64,000 nt of DNA from Halosimplex amylolyticum (lineage in GTDB: Archaea > Halobacteriota > Halobacteria > Halobacteriales > Haloarculaceae): contig NZ_JBLKNW010000006.1 in the NCBI RefSeq assembly GCF_051414035.1, forward strand, positions 62,001 to 126,000, written 5' to 3'. The stretch's first letter is position 1. Every line of letters starts with the position of its first letter. The translations under genes and the position numbers were made by a program. This document shows positions 37,384-44,973 of the stretch, piece after piece. A model generated the notes under the pieces. That model was not told the DNA's origin. It did not search any database and was given only the letters and a program-made list of their open reading frames with translations.

Positions 37384-37616
37384 CTTTTTACGGACGGGGG
37401 TTTCCTCGGTCGCCTGCGGCGACCTGCGGGAACCCCCGTCCGCAAAAACTTGGGGAAAAACTACCTTCTCGTTCGGTCGCTTCGCTCCCTCACGAGAAGT
37501 GAATCGGCTCGCTCCGCTCGCCGAATGCTCTCCGGCAACACCTGCAGCCCTGCCCTTCCCCGGGTCGCACGGCCGCCGCTTCGCGGCGACACGTGCTCCC
37601 GGCCACCGCGACCGCG
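37384..37616 (+). repeat. structured repeat element A (copy 1 of an inverted pair)
   Basis: Starts CTTTTT 8 bp past the mscS stop. A long hairpin follows (ACGGACGGGGGTT at 37390-37402 with AACCCCCGTCCG at 37431-37442, inner GGTCGCC-TGC-GGCGACC). Next is GCAAAAACTTGGGGAAAAA (37442-37460), a second hairpin (TTCTCGT/ACGAGAA), GTGAATCGGC, the 16-mer CCTGCCCTTCCCCGGG (37549-37564) and a 21-bp block at 37596-37616. The blocks recur in the same order in element B on the other strand, with hairpin arms changed in a compensating way. The first T tract may also end mscS transcription. Confidence 0.85.
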
Positions 37617-37652
37617 ACTCCGACGCCGCGATCAGCGCCGCATCTCTGCCGC

Positions 37653-38510
37653 TTACTCTCCGCTTTCACCCGCCATTTCGGCCGCTTCCGCCGGATACGC
37701 GTCCGCCAACAGCCCCCGAACCGCGTTCGTGAAGAACTCGGGGTTGTCGAGGTTCGACGCGTGTCCGCCACCCGGGATCACGCGGACGGTCGCGTCCGGA
37801 ATTTCAGCGCCGAGTCTAGCGGCCTGTGTCCGAACAAATCCCGCCTCGTTCTCGCCGTACATGACGAGCGTCGGGACCGAGATAGCCGTGAGGTCAACCG
37901 CGGATCGGTGGAAGAACGCCAGGGCGCGGATAACCTTCGCAAACTCGTCGGTTTCCATGCTCGGCCCAGTCTCCCGGAGTTTCTCGACGTTTCCGTAGTC
38001 GCCGCTAAACTCCTCGCCGGCGATACGCTCTTGCACCCAGACCATCACCTTCTCGACGCGCTCGTAGCCGAATATCCGCGCCGGCGGGATCGTGGCCCGG
38101 GGGATCACCGACCGCTGAAGCCACTCGAGGGGGGAGAGCAGTTCTGGCGTGAACGTATCCGAGAGGACCAGCCCCGCCAACCGGTCAGGGTGGCGGGCCG
38201 CGTAGACCTGTGCGATGCAGCCGCCAGTCGAGAACCCGCAGACCACGGGTTTCTCCAAGTCGAGCGCGTCGATCAAGGCCGCAAGGTCGTCGGCAAACAA
38301 CTCGATCGAGTAGCGACCGACGGCGGAACCGCCGGTCCGGCCGTGGCCCCGGACGTCGTAAGTTATCACCGAGTACTCGTCGCTCAAGACGTCGACCTGG
38401 GCGTCCCACTGGGTGCGGTCGAGAATCGCCGCGTGGACGAACACGACCGGTGGCCCCTCTCCGCGGCGCTCGTAGTACGTCTCGATGTCGTTGGTTCGGA
38501 CGGTGGGCAT
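37653..38510 (-). CDS. alpha/beta hydrolase
   Basis: This 285-aa protein has the nucleophile elbow VCGFSTGGCIAQ, oxyanion region VVFVHAAILDRTQWD, an acid-residue region VPTLVMYGENEAGFV, and catalytic His in IPGGGHASNLDNP. It is the 3-oxoadipate enol-lactonase/haloperoxidase-like branch; the substrate is unknown. ATG 38510 is used because the frame above it enters element B and the SRP RNA gene. It is bracketed exactly by the two inverted copies of the structured repeat, as if carried in on a cassette. Confidence 0.88.
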   Translation of the reverse strand: MPTVRTNDIETYYERRGEGPPVVFVHAAILDRTQWDAQVDVLSDEYSVITYDVRGHGRTGGSAVGRYSIELFADDLAALIDALDLEKPVVCGFSTGGCIAQVYAARHPDRLAGLVLSDTFTPELLSPLEWLQRSVIPRATIPPARIFGYERVEKVMVWVQERIAGEEFSGDYGNVEKLRETGPSMETDEFAKVIRALAFFHRSAVDLTAISVPTLVMYGENEAGFVRTQAARLGAEIPDATVRVIPGGGHASNLDNPEFFTNAVRGLLADAYPAEAAEMAGESGE

Positions 38511-38605
38511 GCCGGCGAGTAGGCGCTCCGGGGGGATAAGGTCGTCAGCGGTCGCGGTGCGGAGTGGTGCGGGGCGGTGTGGGGCGGAGCGAAGCCGTCG
38601 CAGTT

Positions 38606-38685
38606 CAGCGCGGTCGCGGTGCAGCGCGGTCGCGGTGCAGCGCGGTCGCGGTGCAGCGCGGTCGCGGTGCAGCGCGGTCGCGGTG
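38606..38685. repeat. 16-bp perfect tandem repeat, 5 copies
   Basis: Five identical units CAGCGCGGTCGCGGTG run head to tail from 38606 to 38685. The last overlaps the inner end of element B, whose conserved block contains one such unit; element A has a single unit-like CGCGACCGCG at the same place. Expansion by slippage inside one copy is the simple reading. It is in the upstream region of the hydrolase gene and could affect its promoter. Confidence 0.95.
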
Positions 38686-38860
38686 GCCGGGAGGCCGTCT
38701 CGTCGGCCGCCCCGGGGAAGGGCAGGCCTGCCGCGAGCATCCGAAGCGCAGCGCCGGTTCACCGCTCGCGCGGAGCGCGAGCGGCCTTTTTCACCCATGT
38801 TTTTGCTGGAGAGGTACCCGCAGCGAGCGAAGCGAGCGAGGATACCTCTCCGGGAAAAAG
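38673..38860 (-). repeat. structured repeat element B (copy 2, inverted)
   Basis: Read on the minus strand from 38860: CTTTTT, hairpin CCGGAGAGGTA ... TACCTCTCCAG, GCAAAAACATGGGTGAAAAA (38806-38787), hairpin CCGCTCGCGC-TCC-GCGCGAGCGG, GTGAACCGGC (38762-38753), the 16-mer CCTGCCCTTCCCCGGG (38726-38711) and the same 21-bp block as element A (38693-38673). It begins ~17 nt after the SRP RNA 3' end and leads into the hydrolase gene on the same strand. Confidence 0.85.
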
Positions 38861-38877
38861 ATGGTGGCAGTATGAAT

Positions 38878-39190
38878 GGTCGGACGCCCGGGGTTGCCCG
38901 GTCGTTCGGACGCGGGGAATCCCGCTTGCCTCCTCCACCCCGCGACCCTGCGAGCGACGGGTGTCCGAGGGTCCGCTGCTCGCTTCCGCGCCTGACGGAG
39001 TACCCTCGATCAACCACGGCCGCGCGTCCCTGCAGACGCGAAGCCGTGGACCGCCGTCCCCGCAGGACGAGGCTTCCACGTTGGCTCGCGGGGCCCACGC
39101 CCGTCTGTCCGGACGCACCCGGGATTCGGCCCCCGCTGAAGGCCATACCGCGGGTGACGAGCAGGGCCTAGCTGCCCGGCCTAGTCCACT
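38878..39190 (-). ncRNA. 7S RNA of the signal recognition particle (SRP RNA)
   Basis: On the minus strand the helix-8 signature GUCAGGCGCGGAAGCGAGCA (38996 downward) is the classic SRP54-binding stem with GGAAG and AGCAGC-type internal loops. The 5' domain (39188 downward) reads GUGGACUAGGCCGGGCAGCU, typical of archaeal 7S RNA, and its first bases pair with GUCCGACC near the 3' end. Length ~313 nt fits the family. A TATA-like CTTATG at ~39208-39215 lies ~25 nt upstream, and a T tract at 38855-38859 lies downstream. Ends are approximate by a few bases. Confidence 0.9.
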
Positions 39191-39282
39191 CTGAGGTACC
39201 GCCGTCCCCCATAAGGGCCTTTCGGGTCTCCGCCGTCAGGCGGTCCACCGATCCCGGCGCGCGAACAGCGCTCGTCACCGGC

Positions 39283-39702
39283 TCAGAGAAGTCCGAGGGT
39301 CCGCGACCACCAGAGGCTCGCCGTCGGGATCACCAGCGCGACGGCCGCGCTCGCCCACCGGTGGTAGGTGATGATCGCTGGCGCGTCCATGTCGAAGACC
39401 ACCTGCTGGGGGACCGTCGCGGCCCACAGCGCCGTCACGACGAACGTGAACCCACCGAGCGCGATCCCGACTCCCGCGGCGAGCGGCGGGTCGGTCCGCT
39501 CGTCGCGACCCGCGGCGAGCACGATCGCCGTCACGAGCGCGAATATCCCGCCGACGAGCGGGTTCAGCACGCCCTCGCCGTAGTAGGTCCCGACGGCGGA
39601 CGCCGGGGCGGTTCGCACCAGCCCGTACGGGACGGCGAGCGACACGAGCACGAGAACGCATCCGACGACGCCGACCAGCGGCGCGAGCCGCGTCTGCTTC
39701 AT
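39283..39702 (-). CDS. four-TM membrane protein
   Basis: This 139-aa protein has four hydrophobic segments (res ~9-28, 45-65, 73-93, 115-135) and begins MKQTRLAPLVGVVGCVLVLV. ATG 39702 is chosen since residues upstream in frame are the reverse of another gene. It is a haloarchaeal family without known function. It is divergent from the coiled-coil gene at 39829. Confidence 0.7.
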   Translation of the reverse strand: MKQTRLAPLVGVVGCVLVLVSLAVPYGLVRTAPASAVGTYYGEGVLNPLVGGIFALVTAIVLAAGRDERTDPPLAAGVGIALGGFTFVVTALWAATVPQQVVFDMDAPAIITYHRWASAAVALVIPTASLWWSRTLGLL

Positions 39703-39828
39703 GGCGGTGTCTGCGGACGCTGCAGTTTTAACGACGGTGGTTTCCGGTCCGACGCCGGAGACGAACCGGCCGTGAGACCCGACTGCCGAGTCGAAAAGCC
39801 GACAACGCGGGACGCCGAAGCCGGGGAC

Positions 39829-40269
39829 ATGCCATTCGGCGACACCGCCAAGAAGATCAGCCGCGTCGCGGACATCGCGGAGAAACTCTACGAACGACTG
39901 AACCAGGTCATCGAGCAGGTCCAGGACGTGCGCGAGCGAGTCGAGAGCACGAGCGACCAGATCGAATCGATCGACCGCGAACTCGCCGAACAGCGCGTGA
40001 TCGTCGAAGCAATGGCCGAGCAACAGGACATCGACGTCGACGCGCTCGTCGCCGAGCGACTGCCCGATCCCGAGGCCGAGGCCCCGGACGAGGGCGACGC
40101 CGACGAGGCAGGCGACGTCGGCGACGGCGAGGACAACGCCACCGCCGACGAGGGAAGCCCCGCCGCAGACGACGAGGGCAGCGCTACCGGCGACGGCGAA
40201 GGGGACGTTTCGGCGGACGCTGTCGCGGACAGCGCCGAAGACGCCGGCGACAGCGGCACCGGTGCCTGA
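39829..40269 (+). CDS. coiled-coil acidic protein (DUF5798-like)
   Basis: This 146-aa protein has residues ~5-70 as a heptad coiled coil (AEKLYERLNQVIEQVQDVRE, then STSDQIESIDRELAEQR). After an IDVDALVAERLP segment comes a ~70-residue Asp/Glu/Ala-rich disordered tail. It resembles the DUF5798 haloarchaeal family as I remember it. Function unknown. The start ATG begins the ordered region. Confidence 0.7.
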   Translation: MPFGDTAKKISRVADIAEKLYERLNQVIEQVQDVRERVESTSDQIESIDRELAEQRVIVEAMAEQQDIDVDALVAERLPDPEAEAPDEGDADEAGDVGDGEDNATADEGSPAADDEGSATGDGEGDVSADAVADSAEDAGDSGTGA

Positions 40270-40362
40270 AGCGCGAGCGAGCAGGAGAAACGAGACGCGA
40301 ACGGACACGCGGTGTCGTTCTCACGTCGTGGCCGCGACCGGCGGCCGCCGCAGCGCCCCAGG

Positions 40363-40773
40363 TCAGCCGAGCAGTCGCTGGTGTTCGACCTTGAGACACC
40401 GGTCCTGGACGAAGTTCCTGCCGGCGTCCTCGACGCGCTCGCCCGCCTCGTCGTCCGTGATCCCGAGCTGGAGCCAGACGGTCGCCGCGTCGTCGCGGGC
40501 GAGCGCCTCGTCGACGATGTCGGGAACCTCGTCGCTCGGTCTGAACACGTCGACGATGTCGATCGACTCCTCGACGTCCGCCAGCGAGTCGTACGGCTCG
40601 CGGCCGAAGATCTCGTCGGCGTAGGGGTTGACCGGGATCACGTCGTAGCCCTGTTCGCGCATGTACGCGGGAATGTCGTGCGCGGCTTTGCCCGGCGTGC
40701 TCGACAGGCCGACGACGGCGATGGTGTCGGCGTCGAGGATCTCGTGGAGTCGGTCGTCGGAGTCGACTGGCAT
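40363..40773 (-). CDS. CoA-binding domain protein
   Basis: This 136-aa Rossmann-like CoA_binding_2 domain has IAVVGLSSTPGKAAHDIPAY, then YDVIPVNPYADEIFG, IDIVDVFRPSDEVPDI and AATVWLQLGI. Relatives are stand-alone CoA-binding proteins such as YccU. It probably binds CoA or another nucleotide and modulates partners. It is separated by 44 bp from the ATPase gene upstream on the same strand. Confidence 0.9.
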   Translation of the reverse strand: MPVDSDDRLHEILDADTIAVVGLSSTPGKAAHDIPAYMREQGYDVIPVNPYADEIFGREPYDSLADVEESIDIVDVFRPSDEVPDIVDEALARDDAATVWLQLGITDDEAGERVEDAGRNFVQDRCLKVEHQRLLG

Positions 40774-40816
40774 AGCCGCACGTTGGAGCGAGGCGATCAA
40801 AAGACTGCCGACGCCG

Positions 40817-41452
40817 TCAGCCGTCGAGCCGATCGACCGTCGCGTCCGGGACGGTCGTCGACAGCGTTCCGTCGGCCTCCACGGTGACGGCGTGGTCGAA
40901 CAGCTGCCGGAGGGTGTTGAGCGTCTCCTCCTCGTGAGCCGTCGACTCGATGATGTGCAGGCCAAGCGCGTCGGCGTTCTCGATGCGACTCGTGAACACG
41001 TGCATGAACCGGAACACCGTCTGGACGTCCGAGTACATCAACAGGGTCGAGAGCGAGTCGACCAGCACGCGGACGTTCTCGATGCCGCGCTCGGTCCGGA
41101 ACTCCTCGACGAACTCGGAGAACTTGATCCCGATCCCCGTCATGTCCTCGGGCGATGAGGCGTACTTCACGATGTCCGTGTCGCGCGCGCTCCGGCCCTG
41201 GTGTTTGGTGACGCAGTCGACGATCCCGATGTCGACGGATTCGGGGTCGGACACGAGCGCCTCGTAGTCGTTGAGGATGCGGCTCGCGCTGTCGCGGGTG
41301 GTGACGACGATGACGGCCTCTCCCTGTTCGGAGCCGTGGGCGAGGATCTCCAGCGCCATGCGACGCTTCCCGGAGAGCGGCGGGCCGGAAACCAGAAGGT
41401 TCGAGCCGGGCGCCAGCGTCGCGTTCCCGAACGTTGTTCCAAGGTCGTACAT
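40817..41452 (-). CDS. RecA/KaiC-like (RAD55-family) ATPase
   Basis: This 211-aa protein has a degenerate Walker A, SGPPLSGKRRMALE, Walker B-like VRVLVDSLSTLLMY, and a RecA fold order. Haloarchaeal members start MYDLG, so ATG 41452 is preferred to the GTG at 41470. These ATPases are linked to signal transduction with archaeal HTH or sensor proteins rather than recombination; the role here is unknown. A TATA palindrome lies ~50 bp upstream. Confidence 0.82.
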   Translation of the reverse strand: MYDLGTTFGNATLAPGSNLLVSGPPLSGKRRMALEILAHGSEQGEAVIVVTTRDSASRILNDYEALVSDPESVDIGIVDCVTKHQGRSARDTDIVKYASSPEDMTGIGIKFSEFVEEFRTERGIENVRVLVDSLSTLLMYSDVQTVFRFMHVFTSRIENADALGLHIIESTAHEEETLNTLRQLFDHAVTVEADGTLSTTVPDATVDRLDG

Positions 41453-41500
41453 TCCTTCGAAGGTCACCACCGTTCCACGCCGAACCGCCGCGGGTCCGCG

Positions 41501-41512
41501 CGATATATATCG
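41501..41512. promoter_or_regulatory. palindromic TATA box CGATATATATCG
   Basis: This perfect 12-bp palindrome contains a TATA box ~50 bp before the ATPase ATG (minus strand). An AT-rich run follows toward the convergent prenyltransferase end. It could fire in both directions; only the ATPase gene has the right placement. Confidence 0.5.
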
Positions 41513-41572
41513 ATTAGTTCCGGCGGTTGTTAAAATCTTTTTTATAATCCGGCCGCAGGGAGACGGATCTGC

Positions 41573-42412
41573 TTACACCGAGATAACGAGCGTCCCCCGC
41601 CCGATCACGAACGAGAGGATCGCCAGAAACATACCGTACTTGAGGTGTTCCTGCCCGTCGCCGGGGTCGGCGAACGCCTCGTACCCGGCGAAGAGCATGA
41701 GCGCGACCGCCGGCGCGACGACGACGAGGTAGGCGACGCCGAGCATGTCCAGCAGGTACGGGAGTGGACTCGCCGCGGCGGCGACGACCAGGAGCCCCAG
41801 GGCGACTCCCAGCGCGCGCTGATCGCCGACGACGACAGGAAGCGTGCGTAGCCCCTCCTCACGGTCGCCCGCTACGTCCTCGACGTCCTTGATGATCTCG
41901 CGGGCGAGCGTCGAGACGGCCGCGAGGAGCGCGAGTACGACCGTCGGCGGGACGTTCTCGACGGTCGCTCCGCCGAAGAGGAACGTGCTGCCACCGAGGT
42001 AGGCGACCAGCGCGTTGCCGGCACCGGGCGTCCCCTTGAAGAACTCCGTGTACGCTAGCAGCAGGAGCAGGTTGACGGCGGCGATGGCGAGCGCCAGCGT
42101 CGGCAGGGCCAGCGCACAGACGGTGGCCAGCGCGAACAGGACGACGCTGACGGCGAGCGCGCCGCGGGCGGAGACCCTGCCGCTCGGGATCGGGCGGCCG
42201 GGGTCGTTGATACGGTCGATCTCGCGGTCGAAGTAGTCGTTGATGGTGTTACCGGCGGCGACGGCGAAGACCGTCGCGGCGACGGCGGCCGCGACGGCCG
42301 GGAGTTGGTCCGCCGACGCGCTCGCGACGAACGCGCCGATGGCCGTCAGCGCGCCCGAGGCGATCGCGTTGCCCGGGCGCGTCAGTTCCAGAACCCCCTT
42401 CGCCCGTTCCAT
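41573..42412 (-). CDS. UbiA-family prenyltransferase (DGGGP-synthase type)
   Basis: This 279-aa integral membrane enzyme has eight or nine TM helices. The two Asp-rich motifs are NDYFDREIDRINDPGRPIPSG (in two runs, res ~58-78) and KDVEDVAGDREEGLRTLPVV. It most likely makes digeranylgeranylglyceryl phosphate, the second ether bond of archaeal lipids, but haloarchaea have several UbiA members. ATG 42412 places the start right before the LELTRPGN motif. Confidence 0.85.
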   Translation of the reverse strand: MERAKGVLELTRPGNAIASGALTAIGAFVASASADQLPAVAAAVAATVFAVAAGNTINDYFDREIDRINDPGRPIPSGRVSARGALAVSVVLFALATVCALALPTLALAIAAVNLLLLLAYTEFFKGTPGAGNALVAYLGGSTFLFGGATVENVPPTVVLALLAAVSTLAREIIKDVEDVAGDREEGLRTLPVVVGDQRALGVALGLLVVAAAASPLPYLLDMLGVAYLVVVAPAVALMLFAGYEAFADPGDGQEHLKYGMFLAILSFVIGRGTLVISV

Positions 42413-42474
42413 GTCCCACCCGTTCGCCGACGGCATCATAAATGGCGCGGGACGGCGCCGCGACGGATCGGGAC

Positions 42475-42482
42475 GTTTAAAC
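42475..42482 (+). promoter_or_regulatory. TATA box of tRNA-Arg
   Basis: GTTTAAAC lies 28-35 nt before the tRNA 5' end, the standard TATA distance. An ACACGA-ACGC-TCGTGT inverted repeat (42481-42496) overlaps its downstream side. Confidence 0.55.
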
Positions 42483-42509
42483 ACGAACGCTCGTGTAGGA
42501 AAGAGTGCA

Positions 42510-42584
42510 GGGCGCTTAGCTCAGTTTGGACAGAGTGCTTGGCTTCGGACCAAGCTGTCGCGGGTTCAAATCCTGCAGCGCCCA
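42510..42584 (+). tRNA. tRNA-Arg (anticodon UCG)
   Basis: A full cloverleaf can be drawn: acceptor GGGCGCT/AGCGCCC, D stem GCTC, anticodon stem CTTGG/CCAAG with loop CTTCGGA (anticodon TCG), T arm around GGGTTCAAATCC, discriminator A. No encoded CCA. Its 3' end is the attachment site of the integrated element to its right. Confidence 0.95.
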
Positions 42585-42585
42585 T
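42569..42585 (+). repeat. attL core (tRNA-Arg 3' end)
   Basis: AATCCTGCAGCGCCCAT spans the T-arm 3' half and the acceptor 3' strand plus one base. An exact copy occurs at 62694-62710. Integration thus leaves the tRNA intact. Confidence 0.9.
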
Positions 42586-42773
42586 TCCTTTGCAGCCCGA
42601 CTCGGATACAATTCTGTTCATCCGGTAGCGGCGCTGTTATTCCCGGAATCAGCCGATACTGGCGTATCGGAATCGACCCCTGAGACTGACACAAGGTCGG
42701 GACAAACTGCGGCCCACCGCCGTCCTGCGATTCTCCGACGCAAAGCCCCGTCTCCGACGGGAGGGGTGGAGGC

Positions 42774-43004
42774 ATGAGCCAGGCCGTCAGCCAGGGGGAG
42801 GAAGTCCCCGAGACGGCCGTGCGGAACCGGTCGCAGTACGCCGATACCCTACACCGGGTAGACCCCGATTCTGACGACCCCGAGCCGGCGTGCGTCGAAG
42901 CGGAGTACCGAGAAGATGCCGAGTTCACGGACGTTCCCGTTGCGGCGTATCCCCACTACAGCCTGTGCGGGAACCCGGAGTGTTTCGGGAGTGAGTGGTG
43001 GTGA
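42774..43004 (+). CDS. small acidic protein with CX4C near the end
   Basis: This 76-aa protein is first in a plus-strand row of overlapping small genes at the left end of the provirus. It ends YSLCGNPECFGSEWW, a half zinc-finger-like pair of cysteines. Family unknown; similar small proteins open the replication row in haloarchaeal plasmids and viruses. It overlaps the next gene. Confidence 0.6.
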   Translation: MSQAVSQGEEVPETAVRNRSQYADTLHRVDPDSDDPEPACVEAEYREDAEFTDVPVAAYPHYSLCGNPECFGSEWW

Positions 43005-43201
43005 GGTACCAGTCGTCCCTCTTCGAGTACGAAGAGGATCTGTCGGCGCTGTCGGACGCTCAGCGGGAAGTGTACGAAGCGGTCGAGCAGGACGGCTACG
43101 GGATGCGGGAGTACGCCCGCAAGACCGGCCGATCGCCCGGCACTGTCGGGAACCTGTTACGCCGCGCTCGCCGGCGTCTCGATGGAGGTGAGGCGGCGTG
43201 A
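43001..43201 (+). CDS. small helix-turn-helix protein
   Basis: A 66-aa sigma-70 region 4-like HTH: LSALSDAQREVYEAVEQDGY, then REYARKTGRSPGTVGNLLRR. Three GTG codons in a row (42995, 42998, 43001) could start it; the last is listed, which overlaps the previous stop (GTGA). It probably binds DNA and may regulate element replication. Confidence 0.65.
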   Translation: MRYQSSLFEYEEDLSALSDAQREVYEAVEQDGYGMREYARKTGRSPGTVGNLLRRARRRLDGGEAA

Positions 43202-43341
43202 GCGAGTTCGTCCGTGCCTCTCGCCTCTATGACGTGGAGGCAGGCGAGCGCGTCCGCTGGGACTGGAGCGGTCAGCAACCGGTCGCAGAAAGCGAGGCGC
43301 GGGTCCAGCGCGCCGTCGCTGAATCCAGTTACGAGGGGTGA
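43198..43341 (+). CDS. 47-aa small protein
   Basis: It starts GTG inside the HTH gene's stop (GTGA) and reads MSEFVRASRLYDVEAGERVR, then WDWSGQQPVAESE and ends SSYEG. Coupled overlaps on the left and a 6-bp gap to the next gene on the right argue that it is real. Function unknown. Confidence 0.5.
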   Translation: MSEFVRASRLYDVEAGERVRWDWSGQQPVAESEARVQRAVAESSYEG

Positions 43342-43347
43342 GCGCAG

Positions 43348-44973
43348 GTGCGCACCGTCCGACTCGCCCCACACGAGTTCAACGCAAACCTGTTGTTTAA
43401 CGATAACGGCCTCGCACCGTTCTTCGGGTTGGACAGCGCGGTCAAGCAAGCCGGCGGCTCCCGTCGCGAGGAGTTCCACGCCGACGGTGAGCGGTGGGTT
43501 GCCCGGCTGTCCTACCAAGAGAGCAACATCGTCCACCCCGGCAGTCAGACACCGCAGGGGACGGACTTCCGCATCGAGACCATTCGCGAGTACCGCATCA
43601 AGGTGATGCGCCATCCGTCGCAGGACTCCGCCGGACAGCAGGATTTCACGGCTCACGTAGCACCGCGCTGGCCTGGGATGAAAGGTGAGAAAGGCGATGG
43701 GACGCGCGTAGAGATTCCCGTCCCCGACGGGTTCGGTGAGGGGATTAACGTCCGGGTGAAGGGCTCGAACATCGCGTTCGAGCGGTACCCGAAGTTGCTC
43801 CGCCGCGCCGCCGGCGTGCTCGGTATCGCGGCGCGGTACTTCGAGGACCCACATCCCTACTCGAACATTCAGGACGCCGAGCGGTACGCACGTGTCCACA
43901 AGGACGCGAGCGGCCCGGTCCACGCTCGCGATGGGCCGCTGGCGGCGATGGGTCATCTTCTCGAAAGCGACCGTTCAGGCTACCGCAAAGTCGTCCAAAA
44001 CGACGACGATGAGCGCGGCCGGAACCTGCCCGGTTACTACCACACTGCGACGCTCGACGCGAGTCGAGTGCGCGAGGGGTTCCCCGACCACGCTTTGCCG
44101 AAAGAGGTGAAGCACTACTACGCTCGTGAAGCGGCGTCGATGCCGGACGATCACCCGCTGTCCCATCCGAAGGTCGGTGCGTCGCTCCAGGCGTCGCTGC
44201 TGGAGAACGACGAGACGGTCCGCTGGCGAGATCTCGACCGACTGCAGCGAGAGCTCGATCAGACCGTGTTGTCGGTGCTGGCCGACGCCGGTCTGGACGT
44301 CGCCCCGAGCGATGGGCATGGGCCGTTCGTCGCCGATGCGTACTTCGAGCCGGCTGTCGACCAGAGTGGTCCCGAACCCATCGGGCTGGACCTAACTCGG
44401 GTCGAACAGTCCCAGGAGAGCGTTGTGGTTCGTCACCTCGCAGACGGCCTCTCGCCCGTGCAGTGGGAGGCGATGGAGACGCTGGTGACAGACGGCGGCC
44501 AAGTGGAACCAGCGGATATCGCGGACACTCACGGCCGGCACGTTGAATCTGTCCGGCGGGCGCTCCGGGAGATGGACGATCTCGTTGAGCGCGAGTATGC
44601 GTCGGTGTCGTTGCGCTCGGAGTACGTCGCCGAGATGGTTCACGCCGCTGTCGACGAGGCGCGCGACAGCCTGGAACGGGCCGCGGAGACGACGGCGAAG
44701 GCGATGGAAGCCGCCGAGCGTGGGCTGAACGAGACGATGAGTGCGTTCATCGCCTGGGCTGCCCGCCACGGTGTCGACGTTGATGATGCCCGCGAAGCCC
44801 GGATGACGCTCCGGTTCGAGGGCACGGTCGCGAGCAACGTGGGCGAGTCGATTCGAGAGGGGTTCCGTGTCTGGAAGGACGCGGGGATGCCCGAGCAGCG
44901 ATACCGAGAGGCGCAAGTCCGGTTTGGTGACGGCTCGATCAGCGACGCCTGGCGGTTCCTGAATACCGGGTAG
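43348..44973 (+). CDS. candidate replication initiation protein of the provirus
   Basis: This 541-aa protein is the largest of the plus-strand row (GTG start, 6 bp after the 47-aa gene). An N-terminal ~330-residue region without recognised motifs is followed by a winged helix (res ~365-430, LSPVQWEAMETLVTDGGQVE, HVESVRRALREMDDLVERE) and a helical coiled-coil segment (AVDEARDSLERAAETTAKAM). The size, wHTH end and place next to small DNA-binding proteins fit replication proteins of haloarchaeal viruses and plasmids, but no Rep catalytic motif (HUH, Walker A) is visible. Function is inference. Confidence 0.5.
   Translation: MRTVRLAPHEFNANLLFNDNGLAPFFGLDSAVKQAGGSRREEFHADGERWVARLSYQESNIVHPGSQTPQGTDFRIETIREYRIKVMRHPSQDSAGQQDFTAHVAPRWPGMKGEKGDGTRVEIPVPDGFGEGINVRVKGSNIAFERYPKLLRRAAGVLGIAARYFEDPHPYSNIQDAERYARVHKDASGPVHARDGPLAAMGHLLESDRSGYRKVVQNDDDERGRNLPGYYHTATLDASRVREGFPDHALPKEVKHYYAREAASMPDDHPLSHPKVGASLQASLLENDETVRWRDLDRLQRELDQTVLSVLADAGLDVAPSDGHGPFVADAYFEPAVDQSGPEPIGLDLTRVEQSQESVVVRHLADGLSPVQWEAMETLVTDGGQVEPADIADTHGRHVESVRRALREMDDLVEREYASVSLRSEYVAEMVHAAVDEARDSLERAAETTAKAMEAAERGLNETMSAFIAWAARHGVDVDDAREARMTLRFEGTVASNVGESIREGFRVWKDAGMPEQRYREAQVRFGDGSISDAWRFLNTG

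Noticed and set aside
38564..38875. Plus-strand open frames rich in repeated Ala-Arg-Ser-Arg-Cys units.
   Set aside because: They are translations of the 16-bp tandem repeat and GC-rich structured DNA.
37653..39146. A 497-residue minus-strand open frame covering the hydrolase and beyond.
   Set aside because: Residues above the ATG at 38510 are translations of repeats, element B and the SRP RNA gene; only the last 285 residues look like protein.
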